Positions 6,922 through 14,855 of a DNA stretch of 20,030 nt are shown here, one piece after another (within the stretch, counting starts at the first letter, position 1; every line of letters starts with the position of its first letter). The DNA comes from an uncultured Oscillospiraceae bacterium (lineage in GTDB: Bacteria; Bacillota; Clostridia; Oscillospirales; Oscillospiraceae), in the NCBI GenBank assembly GCA_934567115.1, contig CAKTJA010000008.1:1-20030 (forward strand), given 5' to 3'. The notes below the pieces were generated by a model, which was not told the origin of the DNA, made no database searches, and worked only from the letters and a program-made list of their open reading frames with translations. A program made the translations under genes and the position numbers.

Positions 6922-7299
6922 TTACAGGAACACGGCGCCGTCGATATTGGTAAATACGCTTTCCTTCATCTCATCCTGAGTGATGGCCGTGATCACCTTG
7001 GCGTTCGGCACATTGATGATAAACGCCTTTTCCGCGTCCATCGCGAGGATGTTTGTCGCGCCCTTAGCCTGCGCGCGGATCATGCTGCCCTTGAGCTGGT
7101 CGATCAGGTTCGGTGTGATCTCGATCCCCCGCTCCTCAGCGCGGCAGATCGCATGCTTGGAAAACGCGACCTCCTGTGTCTCCGTTTTGCAAAGCTCCCG
7201 ATGCAGCGCCGTCTGAAAGCCCGCGCCGTTCACCGCACGGCTTTGTCCGCTTTGCAGGGGCAGACGTTCCGTCTGTCTTCCGGATATCCTTTCCATCAT
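6922..7299 (-). CDS. TIGR02530-type flagellar operon protein
   Basis: A 125-residue protein of the small flagellar-operon family TIGR02530, found between flgD and flgE in many Firmicutes; its function is not established to my knowledge. The recognisable core starts at VAFSKHAICRAEERGIEITP and ends KVITAITQDEMKESVFTNID-GAVFL, matching the family pattern (FSkHA..R...R.I ... FTNID.AV). The N-terminal 40 residues are variable and polar. The ATG at 7299 has the SD GGAAGGTGA 7 nt upstream; a second ATG follows immediately. Position suggests a role in hook assembly, but that is inference. Confidence 0.88.
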   Translation of the reverse strand: MMERISGRQTERLPLQSGQSRAVNGAGFQTALHRELCKTETQEVAFSKHAICRAEERGIEITPNLIDQLKGSMIRAQAKGATNILAMDAEKAFIINVPNAKVITAITQDEMKESVFTNIDGAVFL

Positions 7300-7348
7300 T
7301 GCAAAATCACCTTCCGTTCAGGGGGCTTTCCCCTCCGCCGCAAAGGCG

Positions 7349-7864
7349 TTACGGCTGCTCGGAGCCTTCCGGCTGCTCCGGCTGCTCAGTGTCCTCCGGC
7401 TGCTCCGGACCCTCCGTCTGCTCCGGCTGCTTGGGAAGCTTGCCCACCGCCAAAATTTCACTCATCTGATAATACTTGTCGCCGACAAATATCACCTGAT
7501 TTCCGTTATAGGTGCCCGTGCCGGTCACGACGCCGACGACCTCCTGCAATTTACCTTCCTGATCGTACTGTCCGACCGTGACCTCCTTGCCGACCAGCGA
7601 CGCGGCATAGCTCATAACGGAAGCATCGGTCATATTGACCAGCGCCTGCACCATCTGCATCTGCACCATCTGGTTGAGCATATCGGAGGTATCCGCCGTC
7701 TGGTCGATGCTCTGGTTGGTCAGCTCCGTCACCATCAGGGTGAGGAAGTCGGTCATGTCCAGCCCCATCGCGTTTTCCTTCGACGAGACCTTCAGGTCTG
7801 CGGGAAGGTGGTTCGCGGAATTGGCGGACATAATATTGGAAATATCGCCCATATAGCTGCTCAT
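7349..7864 (-). CDS. flgD: Hook cap (scaffolding) protein FlgD
   Basis: FlgD caps the growing hook and is needed for FlgE polymerisation. This 171-residue form has the conserved N-terminal region (MDMTDFLTLMVTELTNQSID, then SDMLNQMVQMQMVQALVNM) and the compact SLVGKEVTV ... YYQMSEILAVG segment of Firmicutes FlgD. The large C-terminal domains of enterobacterial FlgD are missing, which is normal in this group. It ends in an unusual tail of about 27 residues made of Glu-Gln-Pro units (EQPEQTEGPEQPEDTEQPEQ). The ATG at 7864 has AAAGGAAG 10 nt upstream. It follows fliK by 24 bp. Confidence 0.93.
   Translation of the reverse strand: MSSYMGDISNIMSANSANHLPADLKVSSKENAMGLDMTDFLTLMVTELTNQSIDQTADTSDMLNQMVQMQMVQALVNMTDASVMSYAASLVGKEVTVGQYDQEGKLQEVVGVVTGTGTYNGNQVIFVGDKYYQMSEILAVGKLPKQPEQTEGPEQPEDTEQPEQPEGSEQP
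7352..7432. repeat. Imperfect 9-bp repeat encoding the FlgD tail
   Basis: CTCCGGCTG-like units (plus strand) recur through this stretch and encode the repeated Glu-Gln-Pro tail at the FlgD C terminus. Low-complexity repeats of this kind commonly vary in number between strains. Confidence 0.7.
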
Positions 7865-7888
7865 TTGAAATTCACTTCCTTTCGGATT

Positions 7889-9007
7889 TTAAGTCGCATC
7901 CTCCGTCGGGATCAGGCCAAGGCGAAGCTGATGCAGGAAATCCTGCTCATTCTGCCGATGCTCCTGCTGCTGTTGGCTCTGTCGGCCCTGCCGGTTACCG
8001 CCCTGACGACCGTCCTCGAAAAGCTGCTGATGCTCCTGCCGATCCGGCAGCTCGACCTTGACCTCCTGCTGTGCGCTGCGGCTGAGAAGGGCCTGAAGCC
8101 CGGCCGCATCCTTCTCCAGCAGTCCTCTGGTGTGGTCGCTCTCCGCGTGCAGAGCCACGCGCAGCGTGCCGTCGGCCTCCCAAGTCATCTCGACCTTGAT
8201 GCGGCCCAGATGCTCCGGAGTGAGCTGAAGCTCGATCCGGTTCTCGCCGCTCTTAAACGCCTGAACCATCGCGCTGTCGATCTGGCTTTCCACCTCAGCC
8301 GCTTCGTTTCCGGAGCGCACGGCGGTCTGCGCCTCGCCGACCTTGACCGGGATATCGCGCAGCTCGCGGAACACCGGCGTTTCAGCGCCCGGCTCCTCCT
8401 GCGTGGGATCGTTCTCAGCATGCTCGGCCTCGTCCTGCGGCACGGTCCGCTCCGCGCTCTTCCGAGCGGCGGTCTCGACCGGCGCCGCATCCGTCCGCGC
8501 GGTCCCGCCCTCGCTCTCAGTGCTCCGCACCGTCTGCGGCGCGGCGTCCTGCACGACCGTTTCCGTTCCGACCGTCTCCTGCGCGGCGTCCGCCGTCGGC
8601 AGGACCTCCGCTCCCGCAGGAGCCTCCTGCACCGGGGCCGCCGTCTCGACCGTCACCGCGGCGAGCGTTTCGACCGTGTTCACCGCCTCAGTCTGCGGCA
8701 CCGCGTCGTTCTGCACCACGACGACCGGGGTCTGTGCAAGCTCCAGCGCCGCCCATGCCATCTGCTTTTGAAGCTCCAGCTCGTCGGGCAGCTGCGTCTC
8801 GTCAGCCGTCCCATCGGACTTGCCGTCCTCTGCTGCGGCTGCACGCGGCTCCGTACCGTCTCCGCTCTCTCTGCGCTCCTGCAGCAGCGTCTTAAAGCTG
8901 CCGGACTTCTCGCCCGATCCGCTCTTTTCCGCTGCGGCGGAGCTGTTCGCCTGCTGTGCCGCGACCGTCTGTATCAGGCTCATCACGGCATTGTTGATCT
9001 GTTCCAT
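7889..9007 (-). CDS. fliK: Flagellar hook-length control protein FliK
   Basis: FliK is secreted during hook growth and switches the export apparatus from hook to filament substrates. The 372-residue protein has the usual design: a long low-complexity N-terminal and middle part rich in Ala, Glu, Thr and Val (the ruler), then the C-terminal Flg_hook domain (about residues 230-300) with ENRIELQLTPEHLGRIKVEM and TLRVALHAESDHTRGLLEKD. A Gln/Arg-rich tail follows (RQSQQQQEHRQNEQDF). Sequence conservation outside the domain is expected to be poor. The ATG at 9007 has a near-perfect SD (AAAGGAGG, 8 nt). Upstream is fliJ, downstream flgD, the standard order. Confidence 0.93.
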   Translation of the reverse strand: MEQINNAVMSLIQTVAAQQANSSAAAEKSGSGEKSGSFKTLLQERRESGDGTEPRAAAAEDGKSDGTADETQLPDELELQKQMAWAALELAQTPVVVVQNDAVPQTEAVNTVETLAAVTVETAAPVQEAPAGAEVLPTADAAQETVGTETVVQDAAPQTVRSTESEGGTARTDAAPVETAARKSAERTVPQDEAEHAENDPTQEEPGAETPVFRELRDIPVKVGEAQTAVRSGNEAAEVESQIDSAMVQAFKSGENRIELQLTPEHLGRIKVEMTWEADGTLRVALHAESDHTRGLLEKDAAGLQALLSRSAQQEVKVELPDRQEHQQLFEDGRQGGNRQGRQSQQQQEHRQNEQDFLHQLRLGLIPTEDAT

Positions 9008-9048
9008 CTCTGTTTCCTCCTTTCCGTATCAGAATTTTCTATTCCAAA

Positions 9049-9064
9049 CGGCGGTCTCCCGCCG
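9049..9064 (-). other. GC hairpin with GAGA tetraloop between fliJ and fliK
   Basis: In the mRNA sense CGGCGG and CCGCCG form a perfect 6-bp stem closing a GAGA loop, which fits the stable GNRA class. Only TTT follows, so it is not a convincing terminator. It lies about 40 nt before the fliK ATG. Confidence 0.7.
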
Positions 9065-9077
9065 GTCTGGACCGATC

Positions 9078-9530
9078 CTACCGCACCGCCGCCTGTCGGA
9101 CGCGCACCGCGCTGACAAATTCCTCAACGGCGGCCTCCTCGCTTTTGGCGGCGAGCTTGTTGTACTCCTCCAGCTTTCTTTCCTTCAGCTTCTCGATCGA
9201 GGCCGTTTCCTTTCTGGCCTCCACGACCTCTTCCCGCTTCTTCTCCGCCTGCTCCTCAAGCTTGCGCAGAAGGCCGGCGGCCTCCTCGATCTCCCGCTCG
9301 AGCGCGCGAAGACCGCTCTGGTAAACCAGCACGTCGCTGATGGGAAGCCCCTTCTCGCACTGCTCCCGGTACTCGGCTCCGTAGCTGCGGTACTGCGCCC
9401 AGCGCTCCGCAAGCAGAGCCTCCTGTGCGCGGACCTTCGCCAGAAGCATGCTGTATTCTCCCTGCAGCGCGTCTTCGATCTGCTGCTTGTAGTCAAGGAC
9501 CGTGTTAAGGGAAAAACGAAACCGCTGCAT
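9078..9530 (-). CDS. fliJ: Flagellar export chaperone/ATPase stalk protein FliJ
   Basis: FliJ is a small coiled-coil protein that inserts in the FliI hexamer like the stalk of an F-type ATPase and escorts export chaperones. The 150-residue product begins MQRFRFSLNTVLDYKQQIED, the typical FliJ opening, and is almost wholly helical and charged, with Glu/Lys/Arg-rich heptads (ALEREIEEAAGLLRKLEEQA). It ends without a globular domain. The ATG at 9530 has the SD AAGGAGAAGG. It lies 24 bp after fliI, as expected for the fliH-fliI-fliJ export module. Confidence 0.93.
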   Translation of the reverse strand: MQRFRFSLNTVLDYKQQIEDALQGEYSMLLAKVRAQEALLAERWAQYRSYGAEYREQCEKGLPISDVLVYQSGLRALEREIEEAAGLLRKLEEQAEKKREEVVEARKETASIEKLKERKLEEYNKLAAKSEEAAVEEFVSAVRVRQAAVR

Positions 9531-9554
9531 TCAAACCTTCTCCTTCCCCTGTGC

Positions 9555-10856
9555 TCACCGAAGCACTTCCTGCATCTGCGCAACGCATTGCTCATAGGAG
9601 AACGATTCATCGACCTCCTGCATCAAAAATGCGTTGACCGCGTCGATCTTGGAAAGCGCGAAGTCAAGCTTCCGGTTGCTTCCCTGCTTATACGCGCCGA
9701 TGGCGATGAGGTCCGCGTTCTTCTCGTAAACGCTCAGGATATCGCGGATGCGCGATGCCAGCTGGCGATGCTCCGGAGAGACGATCTCGTTCATCAAACG
9801 GGAAATGCTCGCGTTGACGTTGATCGCCGGGTAATGGTTCGCGTTCGCCAGAGCGCGGGAGAGCACGATATGTCCGTCAAGGATACCGCGCACCGTGTCC
9901 GCGATCGGCTCATTGGTGTCGTCGCCCTCCACCAGAACGGTGTAGACTCCGGTGATCGAGCCGCGCTCGAAATTGCCGCTCCGCTCCAGCAGCTTCGGAA
10001 GCTCCGCGTAGATCGAGGGCGTGTAGCCTCTGGCCACCGGCGGCTCGCCGACCGCAAGTCCGATCTCGCGCTGCGCCATGGCAAAACGCGTGAGCGAATC
10101 CATCATCAGCAGCACATCGTAGCCCTGATCGCGGAAATACTCGGCGATCCCCGTCGCCACGCCCGGACACTTCATGCGAAGCATCGCCGGCTGGTCCGAG
10201 GTCGCCACGACCAGAATCGAGCGACGCATTCCCTCCTCGCCGAGGTCCTTCTGTACGAACTCAAGCACCTCTCGTCCGCGCTCGCCGACGAGCGCGATGA
10301 CATTGATATCCGCCTTGACGTTCTTTGCGATCATGCCCATCAGCGTACTCTTTCCGACGCCGGAACCGGCAAAAATACCGATACGCTGTCCCTTACCGAT
10401 CGTCAGCATTCCGTCGATGGCCTTCACGCCGAACTCCATGCGCTCGCGGATCGGCGGTCTTTGCAGGGGGTTGATGTGCTCTCCCCCGATGCAGAAGAGG
10501 TCGCCGTTTTCAAACTCGCCCTTTCCGTCCAGCGGCTGGCCGAGGGCGTTGATGATCCTGCCGCGCAGGAACTCTCCCATTTGCAGCGTAAGCTGGCGGC
10601 CCGTGTTGCGGACAAAGTTTCCAGCGGAAATACCGCCCATATCCGCATAGGGCATAAGAAGAATGTGGTTGTTTTTAAATCCGACGACCTCGGCATTGAT
10701 CTGCTTGCCGGTCTCGCCGTTATAGATTCGGCAGATATCCCCTACCGCCGCATGACCGCCGGACGCCTCGATCGACATGCCGACGATATTTTCGATTTTC
10801 CCTGTCAGGCTGTAGGTCTGCGCGTTATAGACCTGCCGAATCATGTTGCGGAACAC
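9555..10856 (-). CDS. fliI: Flagellum-specific export ATPase FliI
   Basis: FliI energises flagellar export and resembles the F1 beta subunit. The 433-residue protein has an N-terminal beta-barrel, Walker A GSGVGKST at about 164-171, Walker B LLMMDSLTR at about 248-256, and the family stretch EPPVARGYTPSIYAELPKLL. The GTG at 10856 was chosen as start because GGAGGAGGAG lies 9 nt before it; the open frame extends 7 codons further to a TTG, but that start would place the SD inside the coding sequence. The gene overlaps the end of fliH by 32 bp, in a different frame, which suggests coupled translation. Confidence 0.96.
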   Translation of the reverse strand: MFRNMIRQVYNAQTYSLTGKIENIVGMSIEASGGHAAVGDICRIYNGETGKQINAEVVGFKNNHILLMPYADMGGISAGNFVRNTGRQLTLQMGEFLRGRIINALGQPLDGKGEFENGDLFCIGGEHINPLQRPPIRERMEFGVKAIDGMLTIGKGQRIGIFAGSGVGKSTLMGMIAKNVKADINVIALVGERGREVLEFVQKDLGEEGMRRSILVVATSDQPAMLRMKCPGVATGIAEYFRDQGYDVLLMMDSLTRFAMAQREIGLAVGEPPVARGYTPSIYAELPKLLERSGNFERGSITGVYTVLVEGDDTNEPIADTVRGILDGHIVLSRALANANHYPAINVNASISRLMNEIVSPEHRQLASRIRDILSVYEKNADLIAIGAYKQGSNRKLDFALSKIDAVNAFLMQEVDESFSYEQCVAQMQEVLR

Positions 10857-11739
10857 GGCTGGGGACTCCTCCTCCAAAGCTGAACTGGTTCTGCGGCGCG
10901 TCCGTCGGAACGTCGGCGATCATGCCGCGGATATTGTTGAGCTGCGTGGTCGCGCTGGCGTCGATGATCTCATCCGGCATCTCAATGATGCAGGTCCCCG
11001 GCTCGTCGTCCGCCACAGGCACGATGCGCACCTGATCGGAAAGCGAGGCCAGCGCTGAGGACAGCGCGGGGGAGAGCTGCTGCATGTGTCTGGTATCGCA
11101 CTCCGCCAGATAGATCCTGACCCACTCGCGGCGCTTCCTCTTGTCGATCGCCGCATGGATCATTCTCCCGATGATCTCGGAGCTGCTTTTCAGGCTGATG
11201 CAGATCACCTTTTCCGCCACGGCGATCGCCAGATCGCGAAGCTCGTCGATGTTGTCCTCCATCTGACGGTCGGCGGCGGCGTTCGCCTGCTCGAGAAACT
11301 TCCGGACCTCGTCCGAAAGCGCCTTGCAATGCTCGTCGTATTTTTTTCTGCCTTCCTCCTCGGCCCGGACAGCTCCCGCGCGCATGCCTTCGGTATAGCC
11401 CGCTTCCCAGCCCTCTTTTCTGGCTGATTCCCGCAGCTCCTCCAGCTCCGCCTGCACCTGCTGTTCGGCCCGCTTCCGGATCTCGTCCGCCTGCCGCTCC
11501 GCGTCGAGCACGATCTGCTCGGCCTGTACCTGCGCATACCGCACGCCCTCCGCCTTCGACGGCTCCTTCGCCGCCGTCGGCTCGTGGACCGGAGCCGGCT
11601 CATGGGCCAGCTCCGCTTCCGGTACGTCTTCCGTCTCCTCCACCGGAGGGGCGGGTTCCTCGGTCAGCAGCTCAGCCGCGTCGGAAAACTGATACGGCTC
11701 AACCTTCGGACGGGAGATGAACTTCCACAAGTTAGGCAA
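10825..11739 (-). CDS. fliH: Flagellar assembly protein FliH
   Basis: FliH regulates FliI and tethers it to the C-ring. The 304-residue product has a variable acidic, Pro-rich N terminus, a long charged helix with the GxxxG-type repeats typical of FliH (EGWEAGYTEGMRAGAVRAEE), and a C-terminal globular domain (DLAIAVAEKVICISLKSSSE onward) like the V/F-type ATPase E/delta family. The start is TTG at 11739, with AAAGGA 8 nt upstream inside the end of fliG; the two genes overlap by 8 bp. FliH normally docks through its N terminus to FliN/FliY, whose C-terminal domain is interrupted in this sequence. Confidence 0.93.
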   Translation of the reverse strand: MPNLWKFISRPKVEPYQFSDAAELLTEEPAPPVEETEDVPEAELAHEPAPVHEPTAAKEPSKAEGVRYAQVQAEQIVLDAERQADEIRKRAEQQVQAELEELRESARKEGWEAGYTEGMRAGAVRAEEEGRKKYDEHCKALSDEVRKFLEQANAAADRQMEDNIDELRDLAIAVAEKVICISLKSSSEIIGRMIHAAIDKRKRREWVRIYLAECDTRHMQQLSPALSSALASLSDQVRIVPVADDEPGTCIIEMPDEIIDASATTQLNNIRGMIADVPTDAPQNQFSFGGGVPSRVPQHDSAGL

Positions 11740-12805
11740 TGATATCGTCCTTTCCGCCCTTTAGTATGATAATAACGCCCTTTTCCTCCAAATCGCGGAT
11801 GATCTCGACGATCCTCTGCTGCGCGTCCTCGACGTCTCTGATACGGACATTCGTCGTGATCTCCAGATCGTCCTTGATGCTCTGCGCCATACGCGTGGAC
11901 ATGTTGCTGAAGAGCTTGTTGGCGACCTCGGTATTCGCCGCCTTGAGCGCAAGCACCAGATCCCTCGGGTCGCAGTCGCGCAGGAAGCGCTGCACGGAAC
12001 GGTCGTCCATGGTGATGATGTCCTCGAAGACGAACATCCGCTTGCGGATCTCGTCCGCCAGCTCCTGATCGTGCTCGGACAGGCCGTCGAAAATATTTTT
12101 CTCGCTGGTCCTGTCGATGCTGTTCATAATGTCCGCGACATAATCAATGCCGCCGACCTTGACGTTGGCGCTGGTCACGATGCTGGAGAACTTCTTGCTC
12201 ATCTCCGCCTCGACGATCTTGATCGCGGTCGGCGAGACGCTTTCGATCTTGGCGATGTTCTCCACCACCTGGATCTGCTTCTGTTCGTCAAGCTGGGCAA
12301 CCACGCCGGCCGCCTTCTCCGCGTCCACGTAGGAGAGCACCAGCGCGATCGTCTGCGGGCGCTCGTTTTGCAGCGCGGAGTAGAGGGATTTGACGTCCGC
12401 CTTGTTCATGAAGGCGAACTCGCGGTTCTTCAGCGACTTCGTGACCTTGCTCAGCAGGTCGTCCGCCATCTGCTCGCCGTACGCTTTCTCCAGAACGGAC
12501 CTCGCATACTCCAGTCCGCCCTCCGTCACGGCCTTGTTGGTCATGCACATCTGGTAGAACTCGGTAAGTATCTCCTCCGTCTGCTCGGAATCCAGAAAAC
12601 CGAGCCGCGCAACCTCGAGCGTCAGCTGCTCGACGTCCTCCGGTTCCATATACTTATAAAGGAGAGACGCTTTCTCCGCGCCCAGCGCGACGACGACCGC
12701 CGCCGCCTTCTGCGCACCGGAAAGCTCGACCTGCGGCTTTTTCTTGACCTTCGCCGCCGGGGCCGCCGCCGGGGCGGGAGCCGCCGCTACCGCAGCCTCA
12801 GCCAT
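11732..12805 (-). CDS. fliG: Flagellar motor switch protein FliG
   Basis: FliG joins the MS ring to the C-ring and receives torque from MotA. After an Ala/Pro-rich N-terminal extension of about 18 residues, the 357-residue protein shows the N domain (LSGAQKAAAVVVALGAEKAS), the middle domain with RPQTIALVLSYVDAEKAAGV (Arg where the consensus EHPQ motif has His), and the C domain with the charged torque helix (DDRSVQRFLRDCDPRDLVLA; MSTRMAQSIKDDLE). The ATG at 12805 overlaps the fliF stop by 8 bp and has GAGAGGAGG 9 nt upstream. Length is slightly above the usual 330-340 because of the extension. Confidence 0.97.
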   Translation of the reverse strand: MAEAAVAAAPAPAAAPAAKVKKKPQVELSGAQKAAAVVVALGAEKASLLYKYMEPEDVEQLTLEVARLGFLDSEQTEEILTEFYQMCMTNKAVTEGGLEYARSVLEKAYGEQMADDLLSKVTKSLKNREFAFMNKADVKSLYSALQNERPQTIALVLSYVDAEKAAGVVAQLDEQKQIQVVENIAKIESVSPTAIKIVEAEMSKKFSSIVTSANVKVGGIDYVADIMNSIDRTSEKNIFDGLSEHDQELADEIRKRMFVFEDIITMDDRSVQRFLRDCDPRDLVLALKAANTEVANKLFSNMSTRMAQSIKDDLEITTNVRIRDVEDAQQRIVEIIRDLEEKGVIIILKGGKDDIIA

Positions 12806-14426
12806 TGTCGTCGCCTCCTCTCATCCAAGTTCTGAGCATTTGCGCGGCGATCTCGGGATTATCGCTTGCAAACTGACGGATATCCTTTCGCAGCTCCATG
12901 CTTCTCTCCGTCTGAAGGCTCATCACGTCCGCGCCCTCAGGCTGACCGCTCTGCGGGTAGCCCGCAGCCGCAAGCAGCTCGTCGATCTCACGCTGATTCT
13001 CCAGCTCCGCCTTCTTGCGGCGCTTCCTGCGGATCCCGAGAATGATAAACAGCAGGATCAGGAACAGCAGCAGTCCTCCCGCCGCCGCATACAGCGCCCA
13101 CACCGGAATCTGCATGCCGTTGGCCGGGGTAATGTAGGCATTGGGATCGTAGAACTCCATGGACACCACGGAGATCTTGTCCGCCAGATACTCATCGCCG
13201 GTCGTCTGGTCGATCGTACCGGTGATGCCGGCGGCGCGCGCCACATGGCGGCGGATGCTTTCAACGTCCACAGCGCCCGCCGTGGCAGAGTTGATGCTGA
13301 CCGAGACCGTGCAGTCCGTCAGATAGCCGGCGGTATAGCGCACGGAGGTCTCCGTCCACGGATTGTCATATTCGACCGAGCCGTTGCCGCCAAGCTCAAG
13401 CTCGTTGCCGTTCGGGTCGGTCAGATCCTCCACATACTCCGGGATATCGCTGTTCGTCTCCGAGCCGACCAGTCCGCCGACCGTGCCGTCCTCGGGACGT
13501 GTCACATAATATTCGTAGATCTGCGAGCCGATGATGCCCTTGCCGTTGGTGCTGCCGTCCTGTCCCCACTCGGGCATCTGCACGTCGCGGGAATTGACGG
13601 TGCGCTGGCTGACCTCGACCTGGCAGCTCACGCCCACGCGGACGTTATCCTCGCCGAAAAACGGCGTGAGCGTCTGCATGACGGCGGTGCGGATCTTGTT
13701 CTGATACTCCTCCTCAAGGCGGAGCTTGAGCGCGGAGGAGTCGCTGTCGGAAAATTCATCCGCAGCGGTGTAGCTATTGCCCATCGTATCGCTGATGGAC
13801 ACGGACTCGATCTTCAGGCCCTGTACGGCGTGCGTGACAAGGTTCCGGATCGCGTCGGCCTGCTGATTGCTCAGCTTCGCCGCGCCGCTCATCGTCACCA
13901 GAACGGAGGCCGTCGCCTCCACCACGTTGCCGCTGTCGAGCACATAGCCGCGATCCTCGCCTCGCGTGATAAAGACGGTGGCGTCCTTCACGTTCTCGAA
14001 GTTCCGGATGACGTTGCCGATGCTCTCCTGCAAAAACATCAGATAGGCATTGTTGCGCTCCGACTCCGTGGAGAGCGAGCCGACGTGATCGTAGTAGGTG
14101 GAATAGGCATAGCCCGTCTGCGGATAGCCCTCCATCAGAAGGCGGGCCTTGAGGGAATCCTCCTGCCCCTTGGGAACAAGGATCGTATCGTTGTTCTCCA
14201 CCTTGTAATCGGTAATGCCAAGCTCGCCCAGATAGGCCAGAATGGATGACGCCTCATTGGAGCCGACGCCCGTGAAGAGCACGGCATAGGGCTTGTTGTT
14301 GAGTGCGATCACAATTGCGGCCGCGGCGATCACCAGCACCACCGCAGCGATAATATACACTTTTTTGGACAGCTTTTTCAAGCGTTCCTTGAGCGTTTGA
14401 AAAAACGCTTTCACTTTCTCGCTCAA
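12798..14426 (-). CDS. fliF: Flagellar MS-ring protein FliF
   Basis: FliF forms the membrane and supramembrane ring on which the flagellum is built. The 542-residue protein has a first membrane segment at about 22-42, ring-building motifs (LEILs replaced by the family stretch ARLLMEGYPQTGYAYSTYYD; NVKDATVFIT), a variable beta-collar region (about 260-400), a second membrane segment at 442-464, and a cytoplasmic tail ending in the FliG-binding helices (DNPEIAAQMLRTWMRG). The start is TTG at 14426, with AGAGGAGG 9 nt upstream; an in-frame GTG four codons later is too far from it. It overlaps fliG by 8 bp. It follows fliE after a spacer of 103 bp containing several hairpins. Confidence 0.96.
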   Translation of the reverse strand: MSEKVKAFFQTLKERLKKLSKKVYIIAAVVLVIAAAAIVIALNNKPYAVLFTGVGSNEASSILAYLGELGITDYKVENNDTILVPKGQEDSLKARLLMEGYPQTGYAYSTYYDHVGSLSTESERNNAYLMFLQESIGNVIRNFENVKDATVFITRGEDRGYVLDSGNVVEATASVLVTMSGAAKLSNQQADAIRNLVTHAVQGLKIESVSISDTMGNSYTAADEFSDSDSSALKLRLEEEYQNKIRTAVMQTLTPFFGEDNVRVGVSCQVEVSQRTVNSRDVQMPEWGQDGSTNGKGIIGSQIYEYYVTRPEDGTVGGLVGSETNSDIPEYVEDLTDPNGNELELGGNGSVEYDNPWTETSVRYTAGYLTDCTVSVSINSATAGAVDVESIRRHVARAAGITGTIDQTTGDEYLADKISVVSMEFYDPNAYITPANGMQIPVWALYAAAGGLLLFLILLFIILGIRRKRRKKAELENQREIDELLAAAGYPQSGQPEGADVMSLQTERSMELRKDIRQFASDNPEIAAQMLRTWMRGGDDNG

Positions 14427-14460
14427 ACGCGGACGCCTCCTCTACAGACTCGTCTCATGC

Positions 14461-14512
14461 CGCCGACAGGCGCGCAGCCGCAGACGCGGCAAAGGGGCCG
14501 GAACGCCGCCCC
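14461..14512 (-). other. Three successive GC hairpins in the fliE-fliF spacer
   Basis: Read on the plus strand: CGCC-GACA-GGCG at 14461-14472, GCCGC-AGAC-GCGGC at 14477-14490, and a 7-bp stem with one bulged base at 14494-14512 (GGGG and CGG pairing with CCG and CCCC). Each has a 4-nt loop. No U-tract follows any of them. They lie between the fliE stop and the fliF SD. Confidence 0.65.
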
Positions 14513-14529
14513 GCCTCTCGCCGCCCGTC

Positions 14530-14829
14530 TCACAGGCTGATTCTTGTCAATTCCGAGTAGGCGTCAAGCGCCTTGTTGCGAAGCTGCACCAGAAGGCTCA
14601 CGGCGATCTCGTTTTTGGTCGCGGCGATCTTCAGCGCGGCGGGGTTATCGAGCTGCCCCGTGGCGAGCAGGTACTGCGTCTGCGTTTTTTCCGCGTCGGT
14701 CTGCCTGACGTTTTCGATGGCAGAGTGGAAAATATCGCTGAAAATACCCTGATTTTCAGACGTGCGGGACTCAACCTGTCCCTGCGCCTCAAGTAAGGCC
14801 GGCGTCAGCCGTTCGATCGGTGTAATCAT
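14530..14829 (-). CDS. fliE: Flagellar hook-basal body protein FliE
   Basis: FliE is the first rod component and links the MS ring to the rod. The 99-residue protein matches the family length. It has the central FSDIFHSAIENVRQTDAEKT and the conserved C-terminal part (LATGQLDNPAALKIAATKNE, then LLVQLRNKALDAYSELTRIS), in which FliE normally has a D-[VI]-H or similar motif; here the equivalent is the NPAALKIAA segment. The ATG at 14829 has AAGGAG 6 nt upstream. It is 26 bp after flgC. Confidence 0.95.
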   Translation of the reverse strand: MITPIERLTPALLEAQGQVESRTSENQGIFSDIFHSAIENVRQTDAEKTQTQYLLATGQLDNPAALKIAATKNEIAVSLLVQLRNKALDAYSELTRISL

Positions 14830-14855
14830 AATTTTCTCCTTCTCCCCGCGCAGAC

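Noticed and set aside
8820..10883. Plus-strand open frame of 687 codons opposite fliK, fliJ and fliI
   Set aside because: It covers well-recognised minus-strand genes and has no recognisable domain; long antisense frames are common in GC-rich coding DNA.
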